A stretch of DNA of 64,000 nt from assembly GCA_020161065.1 (NCBI GenBank), contig JAIUPH010000011.1:186001-250000 (forward strand), read 5' to 3'. Of this stretch, positions 52,469-61,131 are shown piece after piece. The stretch comes from Pseudomonadota bacterium (GTDB taxonomy: Bacteria; Pseudomonadota; Gammaproteobacteria; Burkholderiales; Burkholderiaceae_C). Under the pieces are notes generated by a model. It saw only the letters and a list, made by a program, of their open reading frames with translations. It was not told where the DNA came from and did no database searches. How positions within the stretch are numbered: position 1 is the first letter of the stretch; each line of letters starts with the position of its first letter. The position numbers and the translations under genes are program-made.

Positions 52469-54145
52469 TCAGCCCGGCGACAGGCCGGCGATCGGATCGG
52501 CCGGCTCGGGCGAAGGCCGCTTGAACGCGCTCTTGTAGCCGATCAGGTGCCAGGCGCTCGGCATCTGGCCGACGCTGACCTCGATCAGTGCCGGCCCGCG
52601 GCGCGCCAGCGCGCTGCGCAGCGCGCTCTCCAGGGCCGCCGGCGAATCCACGCGCTGCGACGGCACGCCGAAGGCATCGGCCAGCTTGCCGAAGTCCGGG
52701 TTGCACAGCTCGACGCCGATGGTGTGGCCAAACGTCTGCTGCTGCAGCAGCCGCACGTTGCCGAAGTGGCCATCGTTGAAGACCACGACCACGAGGTTCA
52801 AGGCGTAGCGCCGCGCGGTGGCCAGCTCCGCCAGGCCCCAGCCGAAGCCGCCGTCGCCGGTGATGCAGACCACCGCGTGGTCCGGCAAGGCCGCGGCCAC
52901 GCCCAGCGCGGTGGGAAAGCCAAAACCGAGCGTGCCCTGGTAGCCCGGCGTGATTAGCGTCTGCGGCCGGTACACCGGGTAGGCAACCGTCGCCAGGTAG
53001 CCGACCTGGGTCAGCTCGTTGACGAGTACGCCGTCGTCGGGAATGGCGCTGCGCAGCGCCTGCACGTAGGCGAGTTGCGGCTGCACCTCGGCGAACTGCT
53101 GCCGCGCCCACTGCCGGGCGGCCTGCACCAGCGGGGCGCGCGATTCGTGGCGCGCCGCAACGGCCGCTTCCAACGCGTTCAGCCCCAGCACGGCATCGGC
53201 CTGCACCAGAAGGCCCGGCTGGCGCGGCGGCTCGGCGGCCGCGGCCTCGATATTCAGATAGATGAACTGCGTCGACGGCGACGTCCATTGCGGCAGCGGT
53301 GCCATGCGGTTCATGAAGCGGCTGCCGACCACCAGCAGCACGTCGGCCCGCCGGACGACGGGTCGGCCGGCCACCGAATCCAGCGCCAGCGGATGATGGT
53401 CGGAGATCGCGCCGCGACTGGTCTCGGTCATGATCACCGGCGCCTGCAGCCGCTGCGCCAGACGCTGCAGCGCCGCGCTGGCACCGGCCGCCAGCACCCC
53501 GCCGCCGGCATGGATGACCGGGAACCGCGCCGCCGACAGCAGCGTCGCCGCGGCCTCGATCTGCGCCGGGTCGGCAGGCAGGCGGCCGTCGAATGCGACC
53601 GGCGGCTCGATCAGTTGGACGTCGGCACTGCCGCTGAGCACGTCGTGCGGAATCTCGATGCCCACCGGCTGCGGGCGGCCGCTGCGCAACTGCTGCACGG
53701 CCTGGCGCACCAGCGCCGGCACCTGCTCGGGCCGGGTCGCGATGCCGTGCCACTTGGTGACGCTGCCGACCAGCGCGGACTGGTCCTTGATCTCGTGCAG
53801 CATGCCGTGGCCGGCACCGATCGTCGTCGAATGGATCTGGCCGGTGATCGACAACAACGGCGACGAGCAGGCATAAGCCGTCGACAGACCGGCCATCGCG
53901 TTGGTGAAGCCGGGGCCGGGCACGGTCATGCACACGCCGATGCGGCCGCCGACGCGCGCATACCCGTCGGCCATGTAGCTGGTGCTCTGTTCGTGGCGGG
54001 GGATCAGCAGGCGGAAGGTGTCGCCCATCTGGCGTATGCCGTCGATGGCCCAGTCGAGCTGGACGCCGGGTACGCAGAACAGGTCCGTCAGCCCTTCGAG
54101 CGCCAGTTGTCGGGCCAGCGCCTGGCCACCGGTGAGCGCCGTCAT
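52469..54145 (-). CDS. TPP-dependent enzyme of the acetolactate synthase/benzoylformate decarboxylase family
   Basis: The 558-residue protein has the three TPP-enzyme domains. The Pyr domain has the catalytic Glu in RHEQSTSYMADGYARV near residue 52. A central domain carries VIHAGGG, and the PP domain has the TPP motif GDGGFGWGLAELATA...NDG near 425. It could be a 2-oxoacid decarboxylase, an acetolactate-type ligase or, as with oxalyl-CoA decarboxylase relatives, an acyl-CoA lyase. The sequence does not separate these. It follows TctC-3 by ten bases on the same strand. Confidence 0.85.
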   Translation of the reverse strand: MTALTGGQALARQLALEGLTDLFCVPGVQLDWAIDGIRQMGDTFRLLIPRHEQSTSYMADGYARVGGRIGVCMTVPGPGFTNAMAGLSTAYACSSPLLSITGQIHSTTIGAGHGMLHEIKDQSALVGSVTKWHGIATRPEQVPALVRQAVQQLRSGRPQPVGIEIPHDVLSGSADVQLIEPPVAFDGRLPADPAQIEAAATLLSAARFPVIHAGGGVLAAGASAALQRLAQRLQAPVIMTETSRGAISDHHPLALDSVAGRPVVRRADVLLVVGSRFMNRMAPLPQWTSPSTQFIYLNIEAAAAEPPRQPGLLVQADAVLGLNALEAAVAARHESRAPLVQAARQWARQQFAEVQPQLAYVQALRSAIPDDGVLVNELTQVGYLATVAYPVYRPQTLITPGYQGTLGFGFPTALGVAAALPDHAVVCITGDGGFGWGLAELATARRYALNLVVVVFNDGHFGNVRLLQQQTFGHTIGVELCNPDFGKLADAFGVPSQRVDSPAALESALRSALARRGPALIEVSVGQMPSAWHLIGYKSAFKRPSPEPADPIAGLSPG

Positions 54146-54154
54146 GACCTTGTC

Positions 54155-55129
54155 CTAGTCGAGCCGGATGCCGGTGCGCGCAATCACGCCGCCCCAGTAG
54201 TCGTAGCTCTTCTTCATGATGCGTTGGTGCTCCTGCGGACTGCTGTAGACGGAATCGAAGCCCCCGCGGTCGAGGATGCTGCGCACTTCGGGCGTCTTGG
54301 CCGCCTGCATCAGCGCGGCGTTCATCTTGTCGGCCAGTTCGGGCGGCATCCCGGCGGGCGCCAGCAGCTGTTCCAGGCCGGGTTCGGAGAAGCCCGGGAA
54401 CCCCGCTTCGGCCATGGTGGGCAGGTTCGGTACCGATGCGATGCGGCTCGGTCCGATCACGGCGAGCAACTTCACGCGCCCGCCCGCCGCGTTGGCAATG
54501 GCGGACACCGAGGCATCGAACAGGATGTCGGCCTCGCCCGCCATCACTGCGCGGGCGGCGTCGGCGCCTCCCTTGTACGGAATGTGCGTCATGCTGATGC
54601 CGGTCTGCTGGCTCAGTGCCTCGCTGACGATGTGCGGAAACGAGCCGGCACCGAAGCTTGCGTAGTTCACCTTGCCGGGGTTCTTCTTCGCGTACTCGAC
54701 CAGTCCGGCCACGCTGTCGTACGGTGCGTTGACCTTGGCCAGCAACACCAGCTTGTTGTAGGCCACCAAGCCGATCGGCGTGAAGTCCTTGAACGGATCG
54801 AACGGCGGCTTGGCGTAGAGGTGCGGCAGCTGGCTCGTCGTGCCCGTGGTCGTGTACATGAGCGTCGTGCCATCGGGCGGCGAGCGGCGCAACTCGTTGA
54901 CGGCGATGACCGTCGAGGCGCCCGGCTTGTTCTCGACCACCACCGACTGGCCCAGCGCGGCCGTCAGGTGGTTGGCCATCGCGCGGGCGATGGTGTCCGA
55001 CGTTCCGCCGGGCGGGAACGGGCTGATGATGCGAATGACTTTGCCGGGAGCCCAGGACTGCTGCGCCATGACGGCAGACGAGCACAGCAGGGCCAGCAAG
55101 ACGCCAAGGAAGCCGGACAATCGTCGCAT
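54155..55129 (-). CDS. TctC/Bug-family periplasmic binding protein (3)
   Basis: The 324-residue protein has a signal peptide (MRRLSGFLGVLLALLCSSAVMAQ) and Bug motifs KVIRIISPFPPGGTSDTIAR, ENKPGAST and YASFGAGSFPHIV. GGAG lies eight bases before the ATG at 55129. It is the first gene of a two-gene operon with the TPP enzyme, so its ligand is likely that enzyme's pathway substrate. It is the third orphan Bug protein of the cluster. Confidence 0.9.
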   Translation of the reverse strand: MRRLSGFLGVLLALLCSSAVMAQQSWAPGKVIRIISPFPPGGTSDTIARAMANHLTAALGQSVVVENKPGASTVIAVNELRRSPPDGTTLMYTTTGTTSQLPHLYAKPPFDPFKDFTPIGLVAYNKLVLLAKVNAPYDSVAGLVEYAKKNPGKVNYASFGAGSFPHIVSEALSQQTGISMTHIPYKGGADAARAVMAGEADILFDASVSAIANAAGGRVKLLAVIGPSRIASVPNLPTMAEAGFPGFSEPGLEQLLAPAGMPPELADKMNAALMQAAKTPEVRSILDRGGFDSVYSSPQEHQRIMKKSYDYWGGVIARTGIRLD

Positions 55130-55324
55130 GGTCACTCCACAGTGAATCGGGTGGCAGAGGTTGCCTGTCGGGTCGGTGGACAAGACGGGCCATCGCGGGA
55201 ACCTTGCTTCGTCAGCGGGCGATCGGGCAGGCGCCGAAGAAAGAATTCATTCTGCCCATCGCTTGACAAATAGTAAATCAAACCACCGGCGACGAACAAC
55301 CGTAGAAACGCATACCCCTGTTGC

Positions 55325-55359
55325 AAAAAACGGCGGCAAGGCATTCACCCGAACTGCCG
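55325..55359 (-). terminator. Probable terminator after the desulfurase fusion gene
   Basis: On the minus strand a CGGCA stem half, a 15-base loop region and TGCCG are followed by CC and GTTTTTT (six Ts). The stem is short, but the T-run and position just after the stop at 55364 fit an intrinsic terminator. Confidence 0.45.
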
Positions 55360-55363
55360 AGCT

Positions 55364-57523
55364 TCACGCGCCGTTTGCGGGCCTCGCGCCCGCCGCAGCG
55401 GCGGCCGGCCAGAGCGCCAGCCCACCCGCCACGCTGTAGGCCTGCGCGCGGCCCAGCCGGCGCAGCGCGGCCGCAGCCCTGGCACTGCGATTGCCGCTGC
55501 GACAGAACACCAGCACCGGCGCTTGCGCCGGCAATGCAAGCAGGTCGGGCAGGGCTTCGACCAGGCCGGACAGCGGAACCGCCCAGCGCCTGCCGGCATC
55601 ACCGATCGCCAGGGTCTGCCCCAGACGCTGTTCGTAGGGCTCTCTGACGTCGACCAGCACCACGTCGGAGCGCGTCTCGAGCAGCGCCGCCACGGCTGGC
55701 GGCTGCAGCGCCACGCGGTCGATGGCGGTTGAGTCTTGCTGCGCCGGACCGTTCGCGTTCGTGAGCGTGCAGGCGAAGCGCTCTTCCGGATCATGGGCCG
55801 GCAGCAGCAAGGCCGCGGCATCCACGGTGGCCGCCAGCAGCGGCAGCCAAGGCGCAGCGGCAAGCGCGTCATGCGCCACGGGCGTACCGCAGCCCGACGC
55901 GGCTGCGGGCCAGGCGTCGCCGATGAACACCCAGCAGCGCCGATCGTCGTCGCGCAGGACGTAGAGGGCGGCATCGCAAGCCAGCCCCGGCAGCGTCAAC
56001 CGGCTCAGGCGCTGCGCTCCGAGGTCGATGCGGTCGACACCGGCCGGCCAACCGCAGCACTCGCCGCCGCCGCTGGTCAACGCCGGCGCTACCGACGCAC
56101 GCAGCGCCGCACGCAGCGCCACAGACGCGGATGCAAGGTCGGCGTGGGGGTGTGTCGCCAGCACGGCGGCAAGTTGCAGTCCACGACAGCGGATCCACTG
56201 CGCCAGCGACTCGACCAGTTCCGGCCGCGGGTCGATCACGACGCAGCGGCCGCCGGCCGGGTCGGCGACGACATAGCAGCAGGCGCCGTCGGCGACCAGG
56301 CGCGTCAGGCGAGGCACCGCCCCGTCGGCCTGCGGCAACGAAACGGCCCCCAGGCAACTGGCGCGGACCGATTCGCCGCAGGCCCGGATGCGCTCGCAGG
56401 CGGCATCGATCACATCGGCCGACGTCGCCGGCCCGAACGACAGGCGCACGGCGGCCGCGGCCTGCCAGGCCGGCAGACCCATCGCCTCGAGAACGTGGCT
56501 GGGCTGCGCCTTGGCGGCGCTGCAGGCCGAACCGCCGCTGACGCGGATCTCGGCCGCGTCGAAAAGATCGAGCAGCAGCCGCGAACTCAGCCCCGGGACC
56601 GAGAAGTTCAGCGTCGTCGGCAGGCACACATCGGCCGGCGCATTGAAGACGATGTCGGGGAAGGCATCGCGCAGCGCCGCGGCCAGACGTTCGCGGTAGT
56701 GCGCCAGGGTGTCCATGGGCTGGAACACCTGACCCGATTCCAACTCGGAGAGAACCGAGCCGAGGGCGGCGATGCCGGGCATGTTCTCCGTGCCCGAGCG
56801 CAAGGCGTCCTCCTGCCCGCCGCCGGCCAGCAAGGGCGTGACCGGCGTCCCCTGGCGGACATAGAGCAGTCCGATGCCCTTGGGCGCGTAGAGCTTGTGG
56901 CCCGAGAACGTCGCATAGTCGACGGCCAGCTCGCGCAGCCGAAGGTCGAGCTTGCCCAGCGCCTGCACGCCATCGACCAGCCAGAAGGCCCGGCTGCCGC
57001 CCAGCGCGTGCGAGATGCCTTGCAGATCGCTGATCACGCCGGTCTCGTTGTTGACGGCCATGGTGCAGACGAGCCCGGCACCGGGGGCACGAGCACGCAG
57101 CCAATCGAGGTCGTGCCGGCCGCGCCCGTCGACGGGGATCGCCAACACCTGCAGGCCCAGGCGGAGCAAATGGTTCCAGTGCCGGATCGCCTCGGGCACG
57201 GCCTTGTGTTCGGTGGCGCCATACAGCACGGTCGTCGCCGCACCGGCGCCACCCGCGAGGCGCTCGCGCAGCGCGGTCATCGCCGACAGCACCGCCGTCT
57301 GAATGCCTTCCGTGGCCCCGCTGACGAACAGAACCTGGCCATCGCTCGCCCCGATGGCGCGGCGGGCCTGCGCGCGGACGGCCTCCATCAGCGCGCGCGC
57401 CTTCAGGCCGGTGCCGTGCATGCTGCTCGGGTTGCCGAAGTCTTGCGCCATCGCCGCCAGCGCGGCCGTCCGCGCCTGCGCGAGAACGGGCGTGGTGGCA
57501 TTGGCGTCGAGATAGATTTCCAT
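55364..57523 (-). CDS. Fusion: NifS-type cysteine desulfurase - MBL fold (ETHE1-like) - rhodanese
   Basis: The 719-residue protein has three parts. Residues 1-390 are a class V aminotransferase/cysteine desulfurase with ATEHKAV, SGHK (PLP Lys210) and the catalytic Cys334 in GGSACSAA. Residues about 405-610 resemble the persulfide dioxygenase (ETHE1) MBL fold: THPHAD keeps two His and the Asp, GDAW and PAHD are present, but the final His of HxHxDH and the His of the usual GHT motif are missing. Residues about 625-719 are a rhodanese with the active Cys674 in FCRSGNRS. The fusion could strip sulfur from cysteine, hold it as persulfide and pass it on. The MBL part is probably altered or inactive. 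ATG 57523 is preferred; 57586 is possible. Confidence 0.88.
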   Translation of the reverse strand: MEIYLDANATTPVLAQARTAALAAMAQDFGNPSSMHGTGLKARALMEAVRAQARRAIGASDGQVLFVSGATEGIQTAVLSAMTALRERLAGGAGAATTVLYGATEHKAVPEAIRHWNHLLRLGLQVLAIPVDGRGRHDLDWLRARAPGAGLVCTMAVNNETGVISDLQGISHALGGSRAFWLVDGVQALGKLDLRLRELAVDYATFSGHKLYAPKGIGLLYVRQGTPVTPLLAGGGQEDALRSGTENMPGIAALGSVLSELESGQVFQPMDTLAHYRERLAAALRDAFPDIVFNAPADVCLPTTLNFSVPGLSSRLLLDLFDAAEIRVSGGSACSAAKAQPSHVLEAMGLPAWQAAAAVRLSFGPATSADVIDAACERIRACGESVRASCLGAVSLPQADGAVPRLTRLVADGACCYVVADPAGGRCVVIDPRPELVESLAQWIRCRGLQLAAVLATHPHADLASASVALRAALRASVAPALTSGGGECCGWPAGVDRIDLGAQRLSRLTLPGLACDAALYVLRDDDRRCWVFIGDAWPAAASGCGTPVAHDALAAAPWLPLLAATVDAAALLLPAHDPEERFACTLTNANGPAQQDSTAIDRVALQPPAVAALLETRSDVVLVDVREPYEQRLGQTLAIGDAGRRWAVPLSGLVEALPDLLALPAQAPVLVFCRSGNRSARAAAALRRLGRAQAYSVAGGLALWPAAAAAGARPANGA

Positions 57524-57697
57524 GGCCTCACTCGACGCGGGTTCGGATCCACCAAACCGCGGCGCTTGGAGTATGTCAATCTCCATTGTATGGATTTTGA
57601 GAAACTTTGTTGCATCGATCGTCCGACCAAGGGAACGCCGCAACGCCAGGCGCGGCGCCTGGGATCATCGGAATCGCAGTAGTGCAGGGGCGAGGAT

Positions 57698-58252
57698 TCA
57701 GCGCGCCGCGCGCGAACGCCGGCGCGCCGGCGCAGGCGCCGCCTCCGGCTCGGACGGCGAAAGGCGCATCGGCAACGCCGTGGAGTACTTGATGCGCTCC
57801 ATCGCGAAGCTCGAACTCACGTCGTAGAGCTGACAGGCCTTGATCAGGCGCTTGTAGACGGCGTCGTAGCCCTTGATGTCCCTGACGACGACGCGCAGCA
57901 AGTAGTCGACGTCACCGCTCATGCGATAGACCTCGACGATCTCCGGGATGGACTGAACGGCCTTGGCGAAGCTCGCCAACCAGGTTTCGTTGTGCTGGTT
58001 CGTCGACACCTCGACGAACACCGTGGTGCCCAGTTCGAGCTTGTCGGGATCGCAGAGCACGACCTGCCCTGCGATGACGCCGTCTTCCTTGAGCTTGTGG
58101 ATGCGCTTCCAGCACGGTGTGGTCGACAACCCCACCCGCGCGGCGATCTCGCTCACCGGCAGGCTGGCGTCCGCCTGCAGCAGTTCGAGAATCCGGCGAT
58201 CGATCTCGTCCAATCTGGGGGTCCTGTCGTTGCTGCCCGGCGAAACGATCAT
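57698..58252 (-). CDS. Lrp/AsnC-family transcriptional regulator
   Basis: The 184-residue protein has an N-terminal helix-turn-helix (LDEIDRRILELLQADASLPVSEIAARVGLSTTPCWKRIHKL) and the RAM/AsnC effector domain (TTVFVEVSTNQHNETW... VYRMSGDVDYLLRVVVRDI). It ends in an Arg/Ala/Pro-rich tail longer than usual. Lrp-type regulators usually respond to amino acids. It overlaps the acyl-CoA ligase gene by 4 bp and lies just upstream of the desulfurase fusion, so it may control both. A cysteine- or amino-acid-responsive role is an inference. Confidence 0.92.
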   Translation of the reverse strand: MIVSPGSNDRTPRLDEIDRRILELLQADASLPVSEIAARVGLSTTPCWKRIHKLKEDGVIAGQVVLCDPDKLELGTTVFVEVSTNQHNETWLASFAKAVQSIPEIVEVYRMSGDVDYLLRVVVRDIKGYDAVYKRLIKACQLYDVSSSFAMERIKYSTALPMRLSPSEPEAAPAPARRRSRAAR

Positions 58253-59772
58253 AGCCCGCTGCGCAGGCGCGCCCGTTCCTGCAGCAGCCGGCGGTCGATC
58301 TTGCCGGTGGCGGCCAGCGGCAGGCGCTCCTCGAACCAGACGAATCGCGGGTGCCGGTAGGCCGGGGCGTGCGCCAGTGCGTAGCGCTTGACGTCCTCCA
58401 CGCTCAAGCGGCGTCCTTCGCGCAGCACGCAGAAGGCCACCGGCTTGGCCCCCTTGATGGCGTCGTCGATCGGCACCACGCAGGCCTGCGCGATGTCGGG
58501 GTGGCTTTCGAGCAGCTTCTCGACTTCGCCGGGATAGACGTTCTCCCCGCCGCACACGAACATGTCGTCGCTGCGGCCGACGAAGTAGTGGAAGCCATCG
58601 TCGTCACGCCGGAACACGTCGCCGCTGACGAAGTAGCCGTCGTCGGTGAACGGCAGGCGGATCTCGGGCCGCCGGTGGTAGCCGAGCATCAGGCCGGGCG
58701 ATCGCAACTGCAGCACGCCTTGTCGCGCGTTCCTGTCGTCTCCGTCCGCGAGCCGCATCTGCACCTCGGGGTGCGGATACCCGACCGACAGCGGCGGCTG
58801 GGGCAGCCCGTCCGGATGGCGGCCGAAGATCACCGGGCCGGCCTCGGTCGAGCCATAGGCATTGAGCACCGCCGCCTGCGGCAGGACTCGGTGGATCTGC
58901 TCGAGCAGGCTCGGGCTGACCGGCGCCGACCCCATGCGCAGACAGGCCACCGACGACAGATCCGCGCCGGCGAGCGCGTCGCGCTCGCGCAGCATCATCG
59001 CCACCATCGGCGGGACGGCCGTCAGCCAGGTGCACCGGTAGCGCGCGATCGCATCGATGTAGCCGAGGCTGTCGAACTGCGGCATCAGCACGATGGTCGC
59101 GCCCGAGGCGATGGCCAGCAGGCTCAGGCCAAGGGCGTTCATGTGATACAGCGGCGCCGCGATCAGGAAGCGATGGGCCGAAACGTCCTGCGCGCGGCGC
59201 CGGGCCCCGACGACCCAGAGGTGGCTGCGGTGTGACAGCACCACGCCCTTGGGACGCCCCGTCGAACCCGAGGTGTAGAGAAACATCGCCGGCTCGTCGG
59301 GCGCCGGGACCAGCGGTTCGAACGGCCCCGGATCGAGGAACGCGGCAAACGGCGTCGCGCCCGCCGGCAACGCCTGCGGCGGCGTGCCGAAGACGATCAC
59401 CGGCACATCGGATGGCCCGGCCGACAAGCGCTCGCCGTCGCAGAAGAGCAGGCGCGCACCCGCATCGCGGATCACGAAATCGCTGAGCTCGCGCGGGAAC
59501 CGATGGTTCACCGGCACCGGCACCAAGCCCGCCTGCATGGCGCCCAGGCAGGCCACCAAATATTCGCTGCGGTTGGCCGACAGGATGGCGATGCGATCGC
59601 CGCGTTGCAGGCCGCGGCCGCTGAGCGACCGCGCCGCCGCGCGGATCGACGCCGCGAATTCGGCGTAGCGCAGTTCCCGCGCGCCGCCTTCGCCGCCGAG
59701 GTCGATCATCGCCAGGCGGTCTGCATTCGCGCCGAGGTCGATCAGGTCGCCGAGATTGGTGAAGGTTCGCAC
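58249..59772 (-). CDS. AMP-dependent acyl-CoA synthetase/ligase
   Basis: The 507-residue protein shows all ANL-superfamily core motifs: P-loop-like YTSGSTGRPKGV near residue 168, YGSTEAGP near 305, SGDVFRRDDDGFHYFVGRSDDMF near 392, and the catalytic Lys in LAATGKIDRRLL near the end. It activates a carboxylic acid to its CoA thioester with ATP. GTG at 59772 is preceded by GAGG at good spacing and is chosen over far-upstream starts in the VOC gene. It lies between a VOC protein and an Lrp regulator. Confidence 0.9.
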   Translation of the reverse strand: MRTFTNLGDLIDLGANADRLAMIDLGGEGGARELRYAEFAASIRAAARSLSGRGLQRGDRIAILSANRSEYLVACLGAMQAGLVPVPVNHRFPRELSDFVIRDAGARLLFCDGERLSAGPSDVPVIVFGTPPQALPAGATPFAAFLDPGPFEPLVPAPDEPAMFLYTSGSTGRPKGVVLSHRSHLWVVGARRRAQDVSAHRFLIAAPLYHMNALGLSLLAIASGATIVLMPQFDSLGYIDAIARYRCTWLTAVPPMVAMMLRERDALAGADLSSVACLRMGSAPVSPSLLEQIHRVLPQAAVLNAYGSTEAGPVIFGRHPDGLPQPPLSVGYPHPEVQMRLADGDDRNARQGVLQLRSPGLMLGYHRRPEIRLPFTDDGYFVSGDVFRRDDDGFHYFVGRSDDMFVCGGENVYPGEVEKLLESHPDIAQACVVPIDDAIKGAKPVAFCVLREGRRLSVEDVKRYALAHAPAYRHPRFVWFEERLPLAATGKIDRRLLQERARLRSGL

Positions 59773-59788
59773 CGGGTGCCTCGCCGCA

Positions 59789-60667
59789 TCAAGCGTCGGG
59801 CCAGGCGCCCTGACCAGGGCCGACGAACTCGAGCACGCAGTCCCACAAGCCGGCGGCCGCGACGACGAGGCGATCGCCTTGATCGACCGCGCGTCCGGCC
59901 CGAAGGTCGTCCGCCAGACAAGAACGCGCGGCCGCCAGGGACCGCGTGCGCACGGCCAGCGCGCCCATGCAGCCCGCCTGCGCGGCTTGCGCCGCACGCG
60001 CACGGCCGGCCGCACCATAGCGGGCAGCATAGCGTTCGCGACTCATCAGGCTGAGGCGGAAGCCGTCCCACGTCGCGCACCGCTCGCCCGCCGTCCGCGT
60101 CGGCAGGAACGGCACGCCATCCAGCAAGCGGGCATAACGCTCGGCCTGCGTGGGCACGTCGTCCGCCACCACGACGAATTCGGCAAGCCCGGCGGCCGCA
60201 TTGCCATGCACCAGCCAGTCCGGCCGCCACACCAACTCGGGTGTCTTGTGCTCGCAGCAGTAGACGCGCCCGCCGGGCAGGTAGTCGGGATGCACGCGCA
60301 CGGTGGTGAACGCGGCCTGCCGCTCGACGCCATCGAGGACCACCGGCCGCGAGAAGTCCACCGGGTCGAGCACCGGCACGCCCTGCGCGCGCAGGCGACG
60401 ATGCAGCGCCCTGGCGTCGTCGGTCGCGAACACCAGGCCGTCGAGACCGATCGGCGCCGAGGCGATCTCCTCGCGGACCTTCGTCGCGCCACGCTCGATG
60501 CCGACGAGTTCGAGGTAGTCGCGCTCGAACATCATCAGGTGGTTGATCGAGCCCAGCGAGTGATGGCCGCGCGGCGTCGGCGCGAAGCCCAGCGCGCGGA
60601 AGCGGTCGACCGCGGCGTCCATCCCGGTGAGGACGTTGATCACCGCATGGTCGACGCGGACCGCCAT
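59789..60667 (-). CDS. VOC-family (glyoxalase-like) protein
   Basis: The 292-residue protein begins VDHAVINV and has GHHSLGSINHLMMFERDYLELVGIE, the pattern of the glyoxalase-like family with the N-terminal metal His and Glu, then a second VOC repeat (LAEFVVVADDV... FRLSLMS). Such proteins are found in aromatic and amino-acid degradation clusters, with mostly unknown reactions. It lies six bases after the thioesterase gene in the same direction and ahead of the acyl-CoA ligase. Confidence 0.78.
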   Translation of the reverse strand: MAVRVDHAVINVLTGMDAAVDRFRALGFAPTPRGHHSLGSINHLMMFERDYLELVGIERGATKVREEIASAPIGLDGLVFATDDARALHRRLRAQGVPVLDPVDFSRPVVLDGVERQAAFTTVRVHPDYLPGGRVYCCEHKTPELVWRPDWLVHGNAAAGLAEFVVVADDVPTQAERYARLLDGVPFLPTRTAGERCATWDGFRLSLMSRERYAARYGAAGRARAAQAAQAGCMGALAVRTRSLAAARSCLADDLRAGRAVDQGDRLVVAAAGLWDCVLEFVGPGQGAWPDA

Positions 60668-60673
60668 GGCCGC

Positions 60674-61096
60674 TCAGGCGCTCTTCGGCGCGGGCATGGC
60701 GTAGACGCCCCGGCCGCTGGCGAGCAACTGGCCCTGCTCGTTGAACAGCGACGCCTCGCACACCGAGAACTGCTTGCCGCCCTTGACCACCTTGCCTTTG
60801 CAGACGATGTCGCCCTTCATCGCGGCGCGGTGGTAGTCGACGCGCATGTCGATCGTCGGCACGCCGCGGCCGGTGGTCGATACCAGCGCCCAGTCGGCGC
60901 AGAGGTCGATCAGCGCCGCCAGAATGCCGCCGTGCGTGTAGCCGGCGTCGGGGTTGACGACCCATTCGGGTCGCCAGGTGGCCTTGATCTCGATCTCGCC
61001 ATCGCCGACGCGCTGCACCTGCAATCCCAGCCACTGATGAAACGGCCCGCGCGTGAGCAGGGCTTGAACGCTCTCGACCGAAGGAAGGCTTTCCAT
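60674..61096 (-). CDS. PaaI-type hotdog thioesterase
   Basis: The 140-residue protein has the hotdog-fold PaaI pattern NPDAGYTHGGILAALIDLCADWAL, with the HGG and the acidic residue in the long helix, followed by DMRVDYHRAAMKGD and FNEQGQLLASG. PaaI-type thioesterases hydrolyse aromatic or medium-chain acyl-CoAs and free CoA when the pathway stalls. Downstream lie a VOC protein and an acyl-CoA ligase, whose product could be its substrate. GGAG lies about seven bases upstream of the ATG. Confidence 0.9.
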   Translation of the reverse strand: MESLPSVESVQALLTRGPFHQWLGLQVQRVGDGEIEIKATWRPEWVVNPDAGYTHGGILAALIDLCADWALVSTTGRGVPTIDMRVDYHRAAMKGDIVCKGKVVKGGKQFSVCEASLFNEQGQLLASGRGVYAMPAPKSA

Positions 61097-61131
61097 TGGA
61101 GGCTCCGTGTGTCTCGTGCGGGTTCGTCGGC

